Shown: positions 26,778 through 35,318, counted from the first letter of the stretch. The stretch is 64,000 nt of DNA from Kaistella montana (GCF_024436175.1 NZ_JANFQP010000001.1:372001-436000); one strand, 5' to 3'. Notes: generated from the sequence alone by a model not told the origin. Made by a program: numbers and translations.

Positions 26778-27521
26778 TTATTTCAAAATCTCTTTTAAAA
26801 ACATCAAAGTATGGTTCCATGCGCGCTTCGCCATCGTCGGATTGTAATCTGGCGACTCCGGATTGGTGAAAGTATGTTTCGAGTTAGCGTAGGTAATGAT
26901 TTGCCAATCGGCTTTTCCTTCATTCATTTCTTTAACGAGATTGCTGTAATCTTCGGCAGTCACACTTTGATCATCTGCCGGATGTTCAACCAAAATTTTG
27001 GTCAACAATTCCTCATTTTTTCTTTCCAAATTTTTCGCCAATCCACCATGAATAGAGACGAATCCTGCAGCTGGTAATTTTCTTCTTGCAGCTTCTAAAG
27101 CGCCGGTTCCGCCAAAACAATAACCGATAATCGCAATTTTTTCAGGTATTGCACCGTTTTTTTTCAGTTGTTCTAAAGCTAGCGAAATTCTTTTTTGATA
27201 TGCTGCAAAATTTTCTTTGTAATATCCCGCTGTTTTTGCCGCAGAAGCATTATCTGTAGGAGTGTTTCCTTCGCCATAAATATCCGCGATGAATACAATA
27301 TAACCTTCTTTTTCTAAATTGGTTGCTGCGGTTTTGGCTTCGTTGTCAATACCTTTCCACGCAGGTAAAATGAGAACTCCGGGAAGTTTTTTTCCTGCAT
27401 TGGAAGTGACTAAACCTTTTAGTTTTTGGTTGCCGTCTTGATAAGAAACAGTTTTTAACGCTTGACTGAATAAAGTTCCTGAAGCTGCGATTGCAGCCGT
27501 GAGCAATAAGGATCGTATCAT
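26778..27521 (-). CDS. Dienelactone hydrolase-family exported hydrolase
   Basis: A 247-aa alpha/beta hydrolase. The start MIRSLLLTAAIAASGTLFSQ gives a clean signal peptide; the frame continues 16 codons further but that part is not signal-like. The nucleophile is C135 in GYCFGG, the His is in 'ANSKHTF', and the Asp is probably in 'EHPADDQSV'. Cys as nucleophile is typical of dienelactone hydrolase. The natural substrate of secreted Bacteroidota members is unknown. The gene stands alone. Confidence 0.85.
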   Translation of the reverse strand: MIRSLLLTAAIAASGTLFSQALKTVSYQDGNQKLKGLVTSNAGKKLPGVLILPAWKGIDNEAKTAATNLEKEGYIVFIADIYGEGNTPTDNASAAKTAGYYKENFAAYQKRISLALEQLKKNGAIPEKIAIIGYCFGGTGALEAARRKLPAAGFVSIHGGLAKNLERKNEELLTKILVEHPADDQSVTAEDYSNLVKEMNEGKADWQIITYANSKHTFTNPESPDYNPTMAKRAWNHTLMFLKEILK

Positions 27522-27629
27522 ATTGGTGATTTTTATTAGGTCAAATTTACACATAAAAAATAAAGACAAATTAATTGTTTTTTTTTTAAGATCTTACCGA
27601 TGTGTTTTTCCGAAAACAAAAGATAATCG

Positions 27630-27637
27630 TATTTTTG
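27630..27637 (+). promoter_or_regulatory. Promoter box upstream of cupin gene
   Basis: A perfect TAnnTTTG box (TATTTTTG) lies 20 bases before the ATG. No TTG is found at the matching upstream spacing, so the promoter is only half supported. Confidence 0.5.
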
Positions 27638-27657
27638 AATGACCTTAAAAAGATAAA

Positions 27658-28023
27658 ATGTCCAAATATAAAATCCAAAAATCGCCTTTCGTGGTTCCGA
27701 CCAATGATGGGAAGTTGATCGAAGAAATCTGGGGAAATTCTACCGGAAATTCCAATATTTCAATTGCACACATGGTGGCTCCGTCAAATTGGAGCGAGCC
27801 ACATCAAACTCCTGAATTTGATGAGTTTACTTACATTATCAAAGGAAAAAAGCAATTTGAAATTGATGGTGAAACTGTTGTTTTGGAAGCCGGACAAAGT
27901 ATTTTGATCGAAAAAGGCGCTAGAATTCGCTACAGCAATCCGTTCGAAAATCCATGCGAATATTTGGCAATTTGTTTGCCCGCTTTTTCAATGGAATTAG
28001 TTAATCGGGAAGAGGAATTATAG
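27658..28023 (+). CDS. Cupin-domain protein
   Basis: A 121-aa single-domain cupin. The first cupin motif is seen as 'SEPHQTPEFDEFTYIIKGKKQFEIDG' and the second as 'EAGQSILIEKGARIRYSNP'. The usual metal-binding His pair is reduced: one His lies in motif 1 and none in motif 2, so metal binding is uncertain. Small cupins act as isomerases, dioxygenases or ligand binders; I cannot assign a reaction. It is a single gene between convergent neighbours. Confidence 0.8.
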   Translation: MSKYKIQKSPFVVPTNDGKLIEEIWGNSTGNSNISIAHMVAPSNWSEPHQTPEFDEFTYIIKGKKQFEIDGETVVLEAGQSILIEKGARIRYSNPFENPCEYLAICLPAFSMELVNREEEL

Positions 28024-28033
28024 ACTTTTTTAA

Positions 28034-28660
28034 TTAAAATACCAGTTTTAAATCTCGAAGTTCTTTTGCTAAATCTGTTCCATCGTTGATGTGAACGGTT
28101 ATGAAATCGATGTTTTTAGCAATTTCAATATTCTTTGGATTGTCATCAATGAAAACCGATTCTTCTGCATTTAATTGGTATTTTTCCAAAAGAACATGCC
28201 AGATTTTCGGATCGGGTTTGATGAGTTTTTCTTCTCCGGAAACCACGATTTTTTCCTCAAAAATTTCAAAGAAATCATAGTTTGACAAAGCATAAGGAAA
28301 GGTTTCCGCAGACCAGTTGGTTAACCCGAAAAGTTCGTATTCGGAATGTTTTAATTGCTTTAAAACCGCCACGTTTTCCGGAATATCCGATTTCAGCATA
28401 GTCGTCCAATTATCGTAATAAGCGCGGATTTCCGTTTCCCAATCTGGGAATTTTGTGACTAAAATTTCAGTTCCTTCAGCCAAACTTCTTCCGCGGTCTT
28501 GTTCCGCATTCCATTCATCATCGGCAATATTTTTAAGGAAAAACTCCATTTTTTCATCATCATTAAAATAATCTTTGAAAAAATACCGTGGATTCCAATC
28601 CATCAAAACTCCCCCGAAATCGAAAATAATATTTTTTATTGCTGAATTTTGCTGAGTCAT
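28034..28660 (-). CDS. HAD-superfamily phosphatase (YihX-like)
   Basis: A 208-aa haloacid dehalogenase hydrolase. Motif I is IIFDFGGVLMDW, with the nucleophile Asp and Gly in place of the usual second Asp, as in the YihX group. 'LFGLTNWSAE' is motif II, and 'KPDPKIW...VFIDDNPKNI' supplies motifs III and IV. It is probably a sugar-phosphate phosphatase. The start overlaps the stop of the NhaC gene by four bases (ATGA), so the two are translationally coupled. Confidence 0.88.
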   Translation of the reverse strand: MTQQNSAIKNIIFDFGGVLMDWNPRYFFKDYFNDDEKMEFFLKNIADDEWNAEQDRGRSLAEGTEILVTKFPDWETEIRAYYDNWTTMLKSDIPENVAVLKQLKHSEYELFGLTNWSAETFPYALSNYDFFEIFEEKIVVSGEEKLIKPDPKIWHVLLEKYQLNAEESVFIDDNPKNIEIAKNIDFITVHINDGTDLAKELRDLKLVF

Positions 28661-29949
28661 ACTGATTGTTTTTTACCGAAAAAAATGCTGATTAATGTGA
28701 ATACTAAAAGGATATGAAGGTAAAATGAAAATTGAACGAGATCTGGATAATTGATTTTAAAATTACTCAGCGAAATTAAAATTAAAATTTGAGCGCCATA
28801 AGGAATCAAACCTTGAACATAACAAGAGAAAATATCAAGAATGGAAGCACTTTGCTGTGGTTTTAGTTCGTATTTATCATTAATTTCTTTCGCTACTTTT
28901 CCTGAAATAATAATCGAAATGGTATTGTTGGCAACGCAAAGATTGGCCACCGTAACCAAACCACCGATTCCTAAAAGTGCCGTTTTTTGTGAATTAATGA
29001 TTTTGCTGATGTTTTTAATAACAAAAGAAATCCCACCAGCTTTTTCTACCAAAGCAGCCAAACCGCCTGTGAGAAGCGAAAGCAAGAATATTTCGGTCAT
29101 GCTGGTAAATCCTTCGTACGTTTTTTTGGCAAAGCCGATAAAATCGAAACTTCCATAACCGAAACCGAGCAATCCTGCGAAAACCAATCCTGCAAATAAA
29201 ACTACAAACACATTTAAACCAATCAATGACAGCACAATTACTAAAAGATAAGGCAAAATTAAAATGAGATTGAAATCTTTATCTCCGCTGATTACCGCAG
29301 TGCTTTCATGGTTAAAGCCCATCACAATTAAAATTAAAATCGTCACAAAGGCAGCCGGAAAAGCCAGTTTGGAATTGAAACGGAATTTATCTTTCATTTG
29401 ACAACCCAAACTTTGGGTCGCGGCAATCGTAGTGTCTGAAATAATGGAAAGATTATCGCCAAACATCGATCCCGAAAGCAAACAAGCACCAATTAATCCC
29501 AATGGAGATTCGCTTTTTTCAGCTAAAGCAATAACGATGGGACCAAGCGTAACGATGGATCCAACCGAAGTTCCCGATGCAAATGAAAGAAAAGAAGCGA
29601 TCACGAAAACGCCCACCGGAAAATACGCAGGAGAAACATAATTTAATCCTAAATTCACAATAGAATCTACACTTCCTGTTGCTTTGGTTAACGTTGCAAA
29701 AGCACCTGCCAAAAGGTAAATGATGCACATCGTGAGGATTTTTCCGTCGCCGCAACCTTTCAGGAAAGTATCAACTTTTTCGTTGATTTTCCCTTTTAAT
29801 AAAACAAAAGCTGCGGTAATTCCGATCAACGCTGCGATAGGAGAAGGAAGCGCATAAAAATCATCATAATAAATTCCGAAACCCAGAAATACAAGAACAA
29901 AAATTAGTAAAGGGAAAATGGAAATAATAGGGTGGTTGAGTTTTAACAT
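28657..29949 (-). CDS. NhaC-family Na+/H+ antiporter
   Basis: A 430-aa inner-membrane protein with about eleven helices. The conserved core 'ASGTSVGSIVTLGPI' and 'SGSMFGDNLSIISDTTIAATQSLGC' place it in the NhaC antiporter family, which exchanges Na+ (or an organic ion) for protons. Some relatives exchange malate/lactate or tyrosine/tyramine, so the substrate is open. It is the first gene of the pair with the HAD phosphatase. Confidence 0.88.
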   Translation of the reverse strand: MLKLNHPIISIFPLLIFVLVFLGFGIYYDDFYALPSPIAALIGITAAFVLLKGKINEKVDTFLKGCGDGKILTMCIIYLLAGAFATLTKATGSVDSIVNLGLNYVSPAYFPVGVFVIASFLSFASGTSVGSIVTLGPIVIALAEKSESPLGLIGACLLSGSMFGDNLSIISDTTIAATQSLGCQMKDKFRFNSKLAFPAAFVTILILIVMGFNHESTAVISGDKDFNLILILPYLLVIVLSLIGLNVFVVLFAGLVFAGLLGFGYGSFDFIGFAKKTYEGFTSMTEIFLLSLLTGGLAALVEKAGGISFVIKNISKIINSQKTALLGIGGLVTVANLCVANNTISIIISGKVAKEINDKYELKPQQSASILDIFSCYVQGLIPYGAQILILISLSNFKINYPDLVQFSFYLHILLVFTLISIFFGKKQSV

Positions 29950-29958
29950 CCGGCAAAA

Positions 29959-30393
29959 TTAATATGCAAAAGGCGAAAAAACATAACGATTTTCAGAAAA
30001 TTTCGCAAAAATATGTTGCAATCCATTGGAAAGTATTATTTCTTCGGCACCGATGATGGAGTTGTAGCGAGCGATTTGCTCAAAAGTTTTTTCGGTGATT
30101 TTGATCTGCGGAGCTTTGCATTCGACCAAGATTTTTGGAAGGGTCTTTTCGGTGACCAAAAGATCAATTCTCTTGGTGGTACCGTTCAGTTTCAGCTTTT
30201 TTTCGAGGATTAGGGAGGAAAGATTTCTGCCTTTTTTTAGATGAAAATAATGCACCCAATGTTGCCGAACCCATTCTTCGGGCGTGAGCAAAAGCCAGTT
30301 TTTCCGAACCAAATCATAAATAAAAAACTTATCTTTGTCTCTCTTGATTTGAAAATCAAAAGTATCCTCAAAATTCAGTTTCGGAAGTTGCAT
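29959..30393 (-). CDS. HsdR_N-like (type I restriction R-subunit N-terminal) domain protein
   Basis: A 144-aa stand-alone protein matching the HsdR_N_2 domain. It carries a PD-(D/E)XK nuclease core: 'RIDLLV' gives the Asp and 'ILVECKAP' gives the E-x-K. No hsdM, hsdS or helicase genes are nearby, and the gene sits against holA, an arrangement I associate with flavobacterial core genomes. It is therefore more likely a DNA repair or replication accessory than a restriction remnant. Its ATG is only two bases from the divergent holA ATG. Confidence 0.8.
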   Translation of the reverse strand: MQLPKLNFEDTFDFQIKRDKDKFFIYDLVRKNWLLLTPEEWVRQHWVHYFHLKKGRNLSSLILEKKLKLNGTTKRIDLLVTEKTLPKILVECKAPQIKITEKTFEQIARYNSIIGAEEIILSNGLQHIFAKFSENRYVFSPFAY

Positions 30394-30395
30394 TT

Positions 30396-31433
30396 ATGAA
30401 AGAATTAGATTTAATCCTCAAAAATATTAAAAATAAAGAGTTATTACCGATTTATTTTTTCCACGGCGAAGAACCTTTTTTTATGGATGTGGCCGTGAGA
30501 TCATTTGAAAATGATGTTTTGGAGGAAGATGAAAAAGCATTTAACCAAACGGTGGTTTATGGGAAAGATACTACTTTTAGCGATGTGCTTTCTTTAGCGC
30601 GACAATTCCCGATGATGGGCGATAAACAGGTGATTATCCTTAAAGAAGCCCAAGAAATTCGCTTAACCGAAAAAGATGCTGATGCCCTGAAAATCTATGT
30701 CGAAAACCCTGTGGAATCTACGCTTTTGGTGATCGCGCATAAACATAAAAAAATAGATTCCAGAAAAAGTTTTGCAAAAACCCTTGCGAAAAATAAGATG
30801 CTCTTTCTCAGCGAAAAAATGCGGGATTATGAAGTTCCAAAGTGGATTGAACAGGAACTGAGAAACCTAAAACTTCAGGCAAAACCTAATATTCCGGCAA
30901 TGCTTTCAGAATATCTTGGGACCGATTTGTCGAGAATTTCCAATGAATTGCAGAAACTGAAAATGATTTTGAAAGAGGGCGACGTTCTCGACGAAAAAAC
31001 CATCGAAACCCATATCGGAATCAGCAAAGATTTCAATGTTTTCGAACTCATCAAAGCATTGGGTAAAAAAGATGAAGCAACTGCAATGAGAATTGCTCAT
31101 TTCATCGGAAAATCACCGAAAGCAAATCCTTTTGTAATGATGATCGGGAATTTGTATAATTTCTTTTCCAACCTCATCATTTACCATACTTTATCAGGGC
31201 AATCGCCACAAATACAGGCTTCCACAATGGGCGTGAGTCCGTATTTTATTAAAGATTACACAGAAGCTGCTCGGTTTTATAATCTTAAACATTGCACAAG
31301 AATTATTTCAATCCTCAGGGAGATTGACCTTAAAAATAAAGGTCTCGGTGCAATCAATATGGACGAAGGTGAACTGCTGAGAGAAATGGTGTATAAAATT
31401 TTAAGAGTGGATCAATTGAAAGTGAAACTATAA
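30396..31433 (+). CDS. holA: DNA polymerase III delta subunit
   Basis: A 345-aa clamp-loader subunit that opens the beta clamp. It is recognised by the opening 'LLPIYFFHGEEPFFMD', 'LARQFPMMGDKQVIILKEAQ' and 'NELQKLKMIL...IGISKDFNVFELIKALG'. Its partner DnaX is encoded at 38864. The coding sequence starts two bases from the divergent HsdR_N-like gene, so its promoter must lie within that gene. Confidence 0.93.
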   Translation: MKELDLILKNIKNKELLPIYFFHGEEPFFMDVAVRSFENDVLEEDEKAFNQTVVYGKDTTFSDVLSLARQFPMMGDKQVIILKEAQEIRLTEKDADALKIYVENPVESTLLVIAHKHKKIDSRKSFAKTLAKNKMLFLSEKMRDYEVPKWIEQELRNLKLQAKPNIPAMLSEYLGTDLSRISNELQKLKMILKEGDVLDEKTIETHIGISKDFNVFELIKALGKKDEATAMRIAHFIGKSPKANPFVMMIGNLYNFFSNLIIYHTLSGQSPQIQASTMGVSPYFIKDYTEAARFYNLKHCTRIISILREIDLKNKGLGAINMDEGELLREMVYKILRVDQLKVKL

Positions 31434-31522
31434 TTTCCTGTCATTGAAAAAAAATATCAAAAATAAACTTCAACCAAAAATAAATCCCGATTTTTGAGCA
31501 TTCAAATTTTTAAACTTAATTC

Positions 31523-32464
31523 ATGGAACAAAATATTTTAGATTGCGTCATCGTAGGTTCCGGACCTTCCGGATTCACCGCTGCTATTTATGCTGCAAGA
31601 GCCGACCTTAAACCCGAATTGTACACCGGTCTTGAACCTGGAGGACAACTTACCACCACTACCGAAGTTGATAATTTCCCGGGATATCCCGATGGGGTTA
31701 CGGGTCCGCAAATGATGATGGATTTGCAGAAACAAGCCGAAAGATTCGATACCAAAGTGCATTATGAACTCATCACCAAAGTTGAATTTTCTAAAGAAGT
31801 GGGCGGTGTTCATCATTTATGGGCAGGTAACAAAGAGATTTTAGCCAAAACAGTGATTATTTCAACCGGTGCAACTGCGAAATATTTAGGTCTTGAAGAC
31901 GAGAAAAAATATTCCGGAGGCGGCGTTTCTGCTTGTGCAACCTGCGACGGATTTTTCTATAAAGGAAAAGATGTAGTGGTAGTAGGAGCGGGCGATACCG
32001 CAGCGGAAGAGGCAACTTACTTGGCGAAACTGACCAATAAAGTAACAATGTTGGTGAGAAAAGGCGAGTTTCGCGCTTCGAAAGCGATGGTTCATAGGGT
32101 TTTAAATACTCCAAATATCGAAGTGAAATTCAACCATGAATTAATCGCTATCGAAGGTGAAAATGCTTTGGTAGAAAGAGCGGTGGTAATCAATAACCAA
32201 ACTCAAGAAACTTCAAAAATCGATGTACACGGAATTTTTATCGCGATTGGTCACAAACCCAACACCGATATTTTCGTTGGCCAAATCGACTTGGATGAAA
32301 ACGGATACATCAAAACTATTCCTGGTTCGAGCTTAACCAACTTGCCGGGTGTTTTCGCTGCAGGTGATGTTCAGGATCATATGTATCGTCAGGCGATTAC
32401 TGCAGCAGGAAGTGGTTGTATGGCAGCGATGGATGCCGAGAAATATTTAGCAGAACTTCACTAA
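31523..32464 (+). CDS. trxB: Thioredoxin-disulfide reductase
   Basis: A 313-aa FAD/NADPH enzyme reducing thioredoxin. It shows the N-terminal FAD motif 'VIVGSGPSGFTAAIYAARA', the redox pair C138-A-T-C141, the NADPH loop 'VVVGAGDTAAEEATYLA', and the C-terminal 'GVFAAGDVQDHMYRQAITAAG'. It ends with crcB 55 bases downstream on the same strand. Confidence 0.96.
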   Translation: MEQNILDCVIVGSGPSGFTAAIYAARADLKPELYTGLEPGGQLTTTTEVDNFPGYPDGVTGPQMMMDLQKQAERFDTKVHYELITKVEFSKEVGGVHHLWAGNKEILAKTVIISTGATAKYLGLEDEKKYSGGGVSACATCDGFFYKGKDVVVVGAGDTAAEEATYLAKLTNKVTMLVRKGEFRASKAMVHRVLNTPNIEVKFNHELIAIEGENALVERAVVINNQTQETSKIDVHGIFIAIGHKPNTDIFVGQIDLDENGYIKTIPGSSLTNLPGVFAAGDVQDHMYRQAITAAGSGCMAAMDAEKYLAELH

Positions 32465-32479
32465 GAGTTAATAGAAAAT

Positions 32480-32515
32480 TAAGTCTAGCATCTAGCGTCT
32501 AGGCTCTTGATTCTA
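32480..32515. repeat. Short TCTAG-type intergenic repeat
   Basis: Three near-copies of TCTAGCR (tctagcatctagcgtctagg) are followed by CTCTTGATTCTA. A related string, TTAGATGTTAGATACAAG then TTCTTGACTCTA, occurs at 46066-46099, so it looks dispersed. Confidence 0.45.
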
Positions 32516-32519
32516 AATA

Positions 32520-32885
32520 ATGAAAAATCTTTTCTACATATTCATCGGTGGCGGTTTCGGGAGTGTTCTGCGTTTCTTGGTTTCTAATTATACCCAGAAA
32601 TTATGGAACATCAATGCCTTTCCGATGGGAACTTTTGCGGTGAATATCATCGGGTGTTTCCTGATCGGAGTTTTCAGTGCTTATTTTATTAAAATAGATA
32701 ATTATCTGAAATTTCTTCTGATTACCGGGTTTTGCGGAGGTTTTACGACCTTCTCTACTTTTTCGGCGGAAAATATTTCCCTTTGGCAAAGTGGCGATTA
32801 TTTCATCCTCATTTTATACGTTGTTCTCAGCGTAATATTGGGTTTGGGAGCAGTATATGCAGGGTTAAATCTTGCCAGAAACTAA
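32520..32885 (+). CDS. crcB: Fluoride channel CrcB/Fluc
   Basis: A 121-aa protein with four membrane helices, matching the dual-topology Fluc family that exports fluoride. The diagnostic segment GFCGGFTTFSTFS carries the Phe and Thr residues that line the pore. No fluoride riboswitch is visible upstream; the 55-base spacer instead holds TCTAG-type repeats. Confidence 0.92.
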   Translation: MKNLFYIFIGGGFGSVLRFLVSNYTQKLWNINAFPMGTFAVNIIGCFLIGVFSAYFIKIDNYLKFLLITGFCGGFTTFSTFSAENISLWQSGDYFILILYVVLSVILGLGAVYAGLNLARN

Positions 32886-32934
32886 ATTTTTCTCTTTGAA
32901 TATGAGTTTTTTACCAACTTTTTGCAAAAATAAT

Positions 32935-32965
32935 TTGCTCAGTTTATAAAAGCGCTTTATATTTG
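32935..32965 (+). promoter_or_regulatory. tRNA-Ser promoter
   Basis: TTG at 32935-32937 and a perfect TAnnTTTG box (TATATTTG, 32958-32965) are 20 bases apart. The tRNA starts about 30 bases downstream. Confidence 0.75.
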
Positions 32966-32995
32966 CACCACTGAAAATGAGAAATCATTTTTACT

Positions 32996-33080
32996 GGAGG
33001 AATGGCAGAGTGGTCGATTGCGGCAGTCTTGAAAACTGTTGACTGTAACAGGTCCCGGGGTTCGAATCCCTGTTCCTCCG
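32996..33080 (+). tRNA. tRNA-Ser (anticodon UGA)
   Basis: The 7-bp acceptor stem GGAGGAA/TTCCTCC closes an 85-nt cloverleaf with discriminator G. The anticodon loop CTTGAAA gives UGA (Ser), the long variable arm is typical of class II tRNAs, and the T arm has GGTTCGAATCC. The 3' CCA is not encoded. Confidence 0.95.
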
Positions 33081-33106
33081 CGATGTAAATTTCACGGTTT
33101 ACATTT

Positions 33107-33142
33107 AAACCCTTTAAAGCGTAAGTTTTAAAGGGTTTTTTG
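33107..33142 (+). terminator. tRNA-Ser terminator
   Basis: AAACCCTTTAAA pairs with TTTAAAGGGTTT and is followed by six T residues. A second hairpin (ATGTAAA/TTTACAT, 33083-33104) lies between it and the tRNA and may mark the 3' processing site. Confidence 0.85.
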
Positions 33143-33145
33143 TTT

Positions 33146-33388
33146 TTATTTTATCTGTAAATTCTTTGATCTTTTTTTATCGTCAGCTATTTTTTGCTTA
33201 TTTAATTTGTTTGAGTTTTTGGCAATAATATTCTTTTTGGATTCGTTATAAAGGTTTATTTCCTCCATAGGTTCAATCCAAATAATTAGTTTTCTGATGT
33301 TTCTTAAAAAAGGTGTTTCTTCTACTTCACATTCAACAGGGTATTGCTTCCACTTCCTAGTACCGTACTTGGCATTACCCCGTCCCAT
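33146..33388 (-). CDS. Doubtful small ORF, up to 80 aa
   Basis: A reverse frame of 80 codons overlaps the end of the SPFH gene by 67 bases. It runs to just before the tRNA terminator and contains a hydrophobic patch (FLRNIRKLIIWIEP) and a Lys/Asn-rich tail. A shorter version could begin at an internal ATG near 33268, outside the SPFH gene. I recognise no family. The large overlap and AT-driven composition make it doubtful, but otherwise about 175 bases downstream of the SPFH gene would be empty. Confidence 0.25.
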   Translation of the reverse strand: MGRGNAKYGTRKWKQYPVECEVEETPFLRNIRKLIIWIEPMEEINLYNESKKNIIAKNSNKLNKQKIADDKKRSKNLQIK

Positions 33389-34284
33389 TTCAGCACGCGT
33401 TGGTATTCTACATAAGTAGGGGTGATTTCTTGCTGTTTCAGGCTGATGGCTTTTGCTTCTGCCTGTGCTCTAATCACCATCGAAGCTGAATCACCTTTTG
33501 CCAACTGAATTTTTCTTTGTGCATCGGCCTGTGCCACTCTTGCTTGTGCTTCAGCCTTGATGGCATCAGCATCTGCTGTTGCTTTATCTTCGATAGATTG
33601 GCGAATTGCTTTTGGAGGTTGAATATTAGTTTTTAATTGAGAAACCAAGAACCACTTTCCAATTCTTTTGTTTACTTCTGATAAAATTTCCGCTTCGTAA
33701 GTTTCCCGGTTATTAAAAAGATAATCAATTGAATGACGGTTTGCTACATCATTTATCGCGCCGATAATGGCATTATTCAGCCAACCTTCCTGTATCGCTT
33801 CCAATCCGCCTTTTTTATAAGTGGAGCGAAGGTTTGTGAACATATCTGCTGCGGTGGATTCTTTTACCGAATAGTTGAACGAAGGTTTGATCGGACAGGG
33901 GAAGCCACCTTTGGCTACGATTATGGATTCAGGGTATTCGATATGTCGCTGGTCGAGCGGAACTTCTTGAATTTCTTGGGTATATTTGTTATAGAATACT
34001 ACACCCGACACTTCTTCAGTATTCGAAGCGCCCCTTTTATCGCCTAAAAGATTAATTAAAAGCCCTTTGTGCCCCACGCTGATTACTTCATAATTCATGG
34101 GCTGGAAGAGTGCTGCTAAAACAGCGAGGAAAATAAAAGTGACAGGCTTCCATTTGAAACCGGTGGGTTTTCTGTTCCCGTTTTTATCTGGTTCAGAATA
34201 GCTAAGGAGGTCGAGTTTTTTTGTAATGATTCCAATGGTAACAAGTACTGCGATCATTACCAGAAGTAGAAATGTTAGAGACAT
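33322..34284 (-). CDS. SPFH/Band 7 membrane protein
   Basis: A 320-aa prohibitin/stomatin-like protein. It has hydrophobic segments at about residues 3-20 and 48-64, a Band 7 domain (about 65-235, 'GHKGLLINLLGDKRG'), then an Ala/Glu/Lys coiled coil ('AEAQARVAQADAQRKIQLAKGD'). Such proteins form large ring-like scaffolds in the membrane and often modulate proteases. No FtsH or NfeD partner is adjacent. The stop is clean (SNTLLNVK). Confidence 0.88.
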   Translation of the reverse strand: MSLTFLLLVMIAVLVTIGIITKKLDLLSYSEPDKNGNRKPTGFKWKPVTFIFLAVLAALFQPMNYEVISVGHKGLLINLLGDKRGASNTEEVSGVVFYNKYTQEIQEVPLDQRHIEYPESIIVAKGGFPCPIKPSFNYSVKESTAADMFTNLRSTYKKGGLEAIQEGWLNNAIIGAINDVANRHSIDYLFNNRETYEAEILSEVNKRIGKWFLVSQLKTNIQPPKAIRQSIEDKATADADAIKAEAQARVAQADAQRKIQLAKGDSASMVIRAQAEAKAISLKQQEITPTYVEYQRVLKWDGVMPSTVLGSGSNTLLNVK

Positions 34285-34500
34285 AAATAATATTTAGGAT
34301 GTGAGTTTTAAAGATAATCATTTTTATGAATTCCACAAAATAATAAATCCTACGCTTCCAGTATTTCCAAACCGTTTAATCAGAATGTTTCTTTAAAATA
34401 CACTTCTGAATATTGAATGGTAAATAAGCAATAAAAAAATAAAATAGAATCTGTTCTATCTGCTAAATCAGCATGAGAATAAATGCTTAATTAGTACAAT
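34285..34500. other. Gene-free spacer upstream of the rhodanese remnant
   Basis: About 215 AT-rich bases between the SPFH start and the recognisable rhodanese remnant. No ORF or hairpin of note; it may hold the more decayed 5' part of the rhodanese gene and the SPFH promoter. Confidence 0.4.
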
Positions 34501-34526
34501 GTACTGCCGATTACCAAAATTTTTCT

Positions 34527-34735
34527 GTGTATCGCTTATGGAAGCTCCCCAAATATGAAACAGAGGATTCTGTTTCAAAACATTTGGGTAAATTTGTATG
34601 CAAGAAAAACATGATGGTTTTCTGCAGAAGTGGTAACAGAAGCAGCCACGCCAAAAAACGCTCAATCAAAGTGGTATTAAAAACGTCGCAGACGAGGGAA
34701 CTTGGCGAAATGTGCAACAACTCCTAACTAAGTAA
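34527..34735 (+). pseudogene. Rhodanese-like protein, frameshifted remnant
   Basis: The + strand encodes the rhodanese active-site loop, MVFCRSGNRSSHA, in one frame. After an AAAAAA run near 34655 the sequence continues in another frame as 'LNQSGIKNVADEGTWRNVQQLLTK', the usual rhodanese ending ('NGI.NV..GGTW..V'). A third frame around 34540 (SLMEAPQ) fits the part before the loop. At least one, probably two, frameshifts therefore break it, and the first half of the domain is gone. The remnant ends eight bases before the YeeE gene, a natural partner in sulfur transfer. Confidence 0.75.
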
Positions 34736-34743
34736 ACAATTTT

Positions 34744-35307
34744 ATGATAGAACTTATCCAGCAGCCGTGGCCGTGGTATGTCGCGGGACCTTTGATCGGA
34801 CTTATGGTTCCGGCGCTTCTCATTCTTGGGAACAAAACTTTCGGTATTTCCTCTTCGTTGCGCCATATTTGCGCATCGTGTTTGCCGGCAAATATTCCCT
34901 TTTTTAAATACAATTGGAAAAAAGAAGCATGGAATTTGTTCTTCGTTTTCGGGATTTTCCTGGGCGGAGTGATTACCATGTTGTTTTTCTCAAATCCTAA
35001 TCCTGTCCAAGTGAATCCTGATCTTGCCAAGGAATTGGCGGGTTACGGCATCACCGATTACTCGAATTTGGTACCGGTTCAACTCATGAATTGGGAATCT
35101 CTTTTCACGCTTCGTGGTTTTCTGATGATGGTAGGCGGTGGTTTTCTTGTAGGTTTCGGAACCCGATACGCCGGAGGATGTACCAGTGGTCACTCCATCA
35201 TGGGAATTGCGAATCTTCAACTTCCGAGTTTAATTGCCACTATTTGTTTTATGATTGGCGGATTTTTAATGGCGAATGTATTGCTTCCGATTATTCTTTC
35301 ACTTTAA
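34744..35307 (+). CDS. YeeE/YedE-family sulfur-compound transporter, first half
   Basis: A 187-aa membrane protein with about five helices and the family hallmark 'GFGTRYAGGCTSGHSIMGIANL', whose Cys is thought to relay thiosulfate or another sulfur species through the membrane. E. coli YeeE (TsuA) imports thiosulfate. Here, as in many bacteria, the fold is split over two adjacent genes. It lies 8 bases after the rhodanese remnant and 11 bases before its partner, in what was probably a three-gene operon. Confidence 0.88.
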   Translation: MIELIQQPWPWYVAGPLIGLMVPALLILGNKTFGISSSLRHICASCLPANIPFFKYNWKKEAWNLFFVFGIFLGGVITMLFFSNPNPVQVNPDLAKELAGYGITDYSNLVPVQLMNWESLFTLRGFLMMVGGGFLVGFGTRYAGGCTSGHSIMGIANLQLPSLIATICFMIGGFLMANVLLPIILSL

Positions 35308-35318
35308 TAATTTAAAAA

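Noticed and set aside
29959-30393. Possible restriction-modification system
   Set aside because: Only a stand-alone HsdR_N-like domain is present. There is no methylase, specificity or helicase gene nearby, and the neighbours are core genes.
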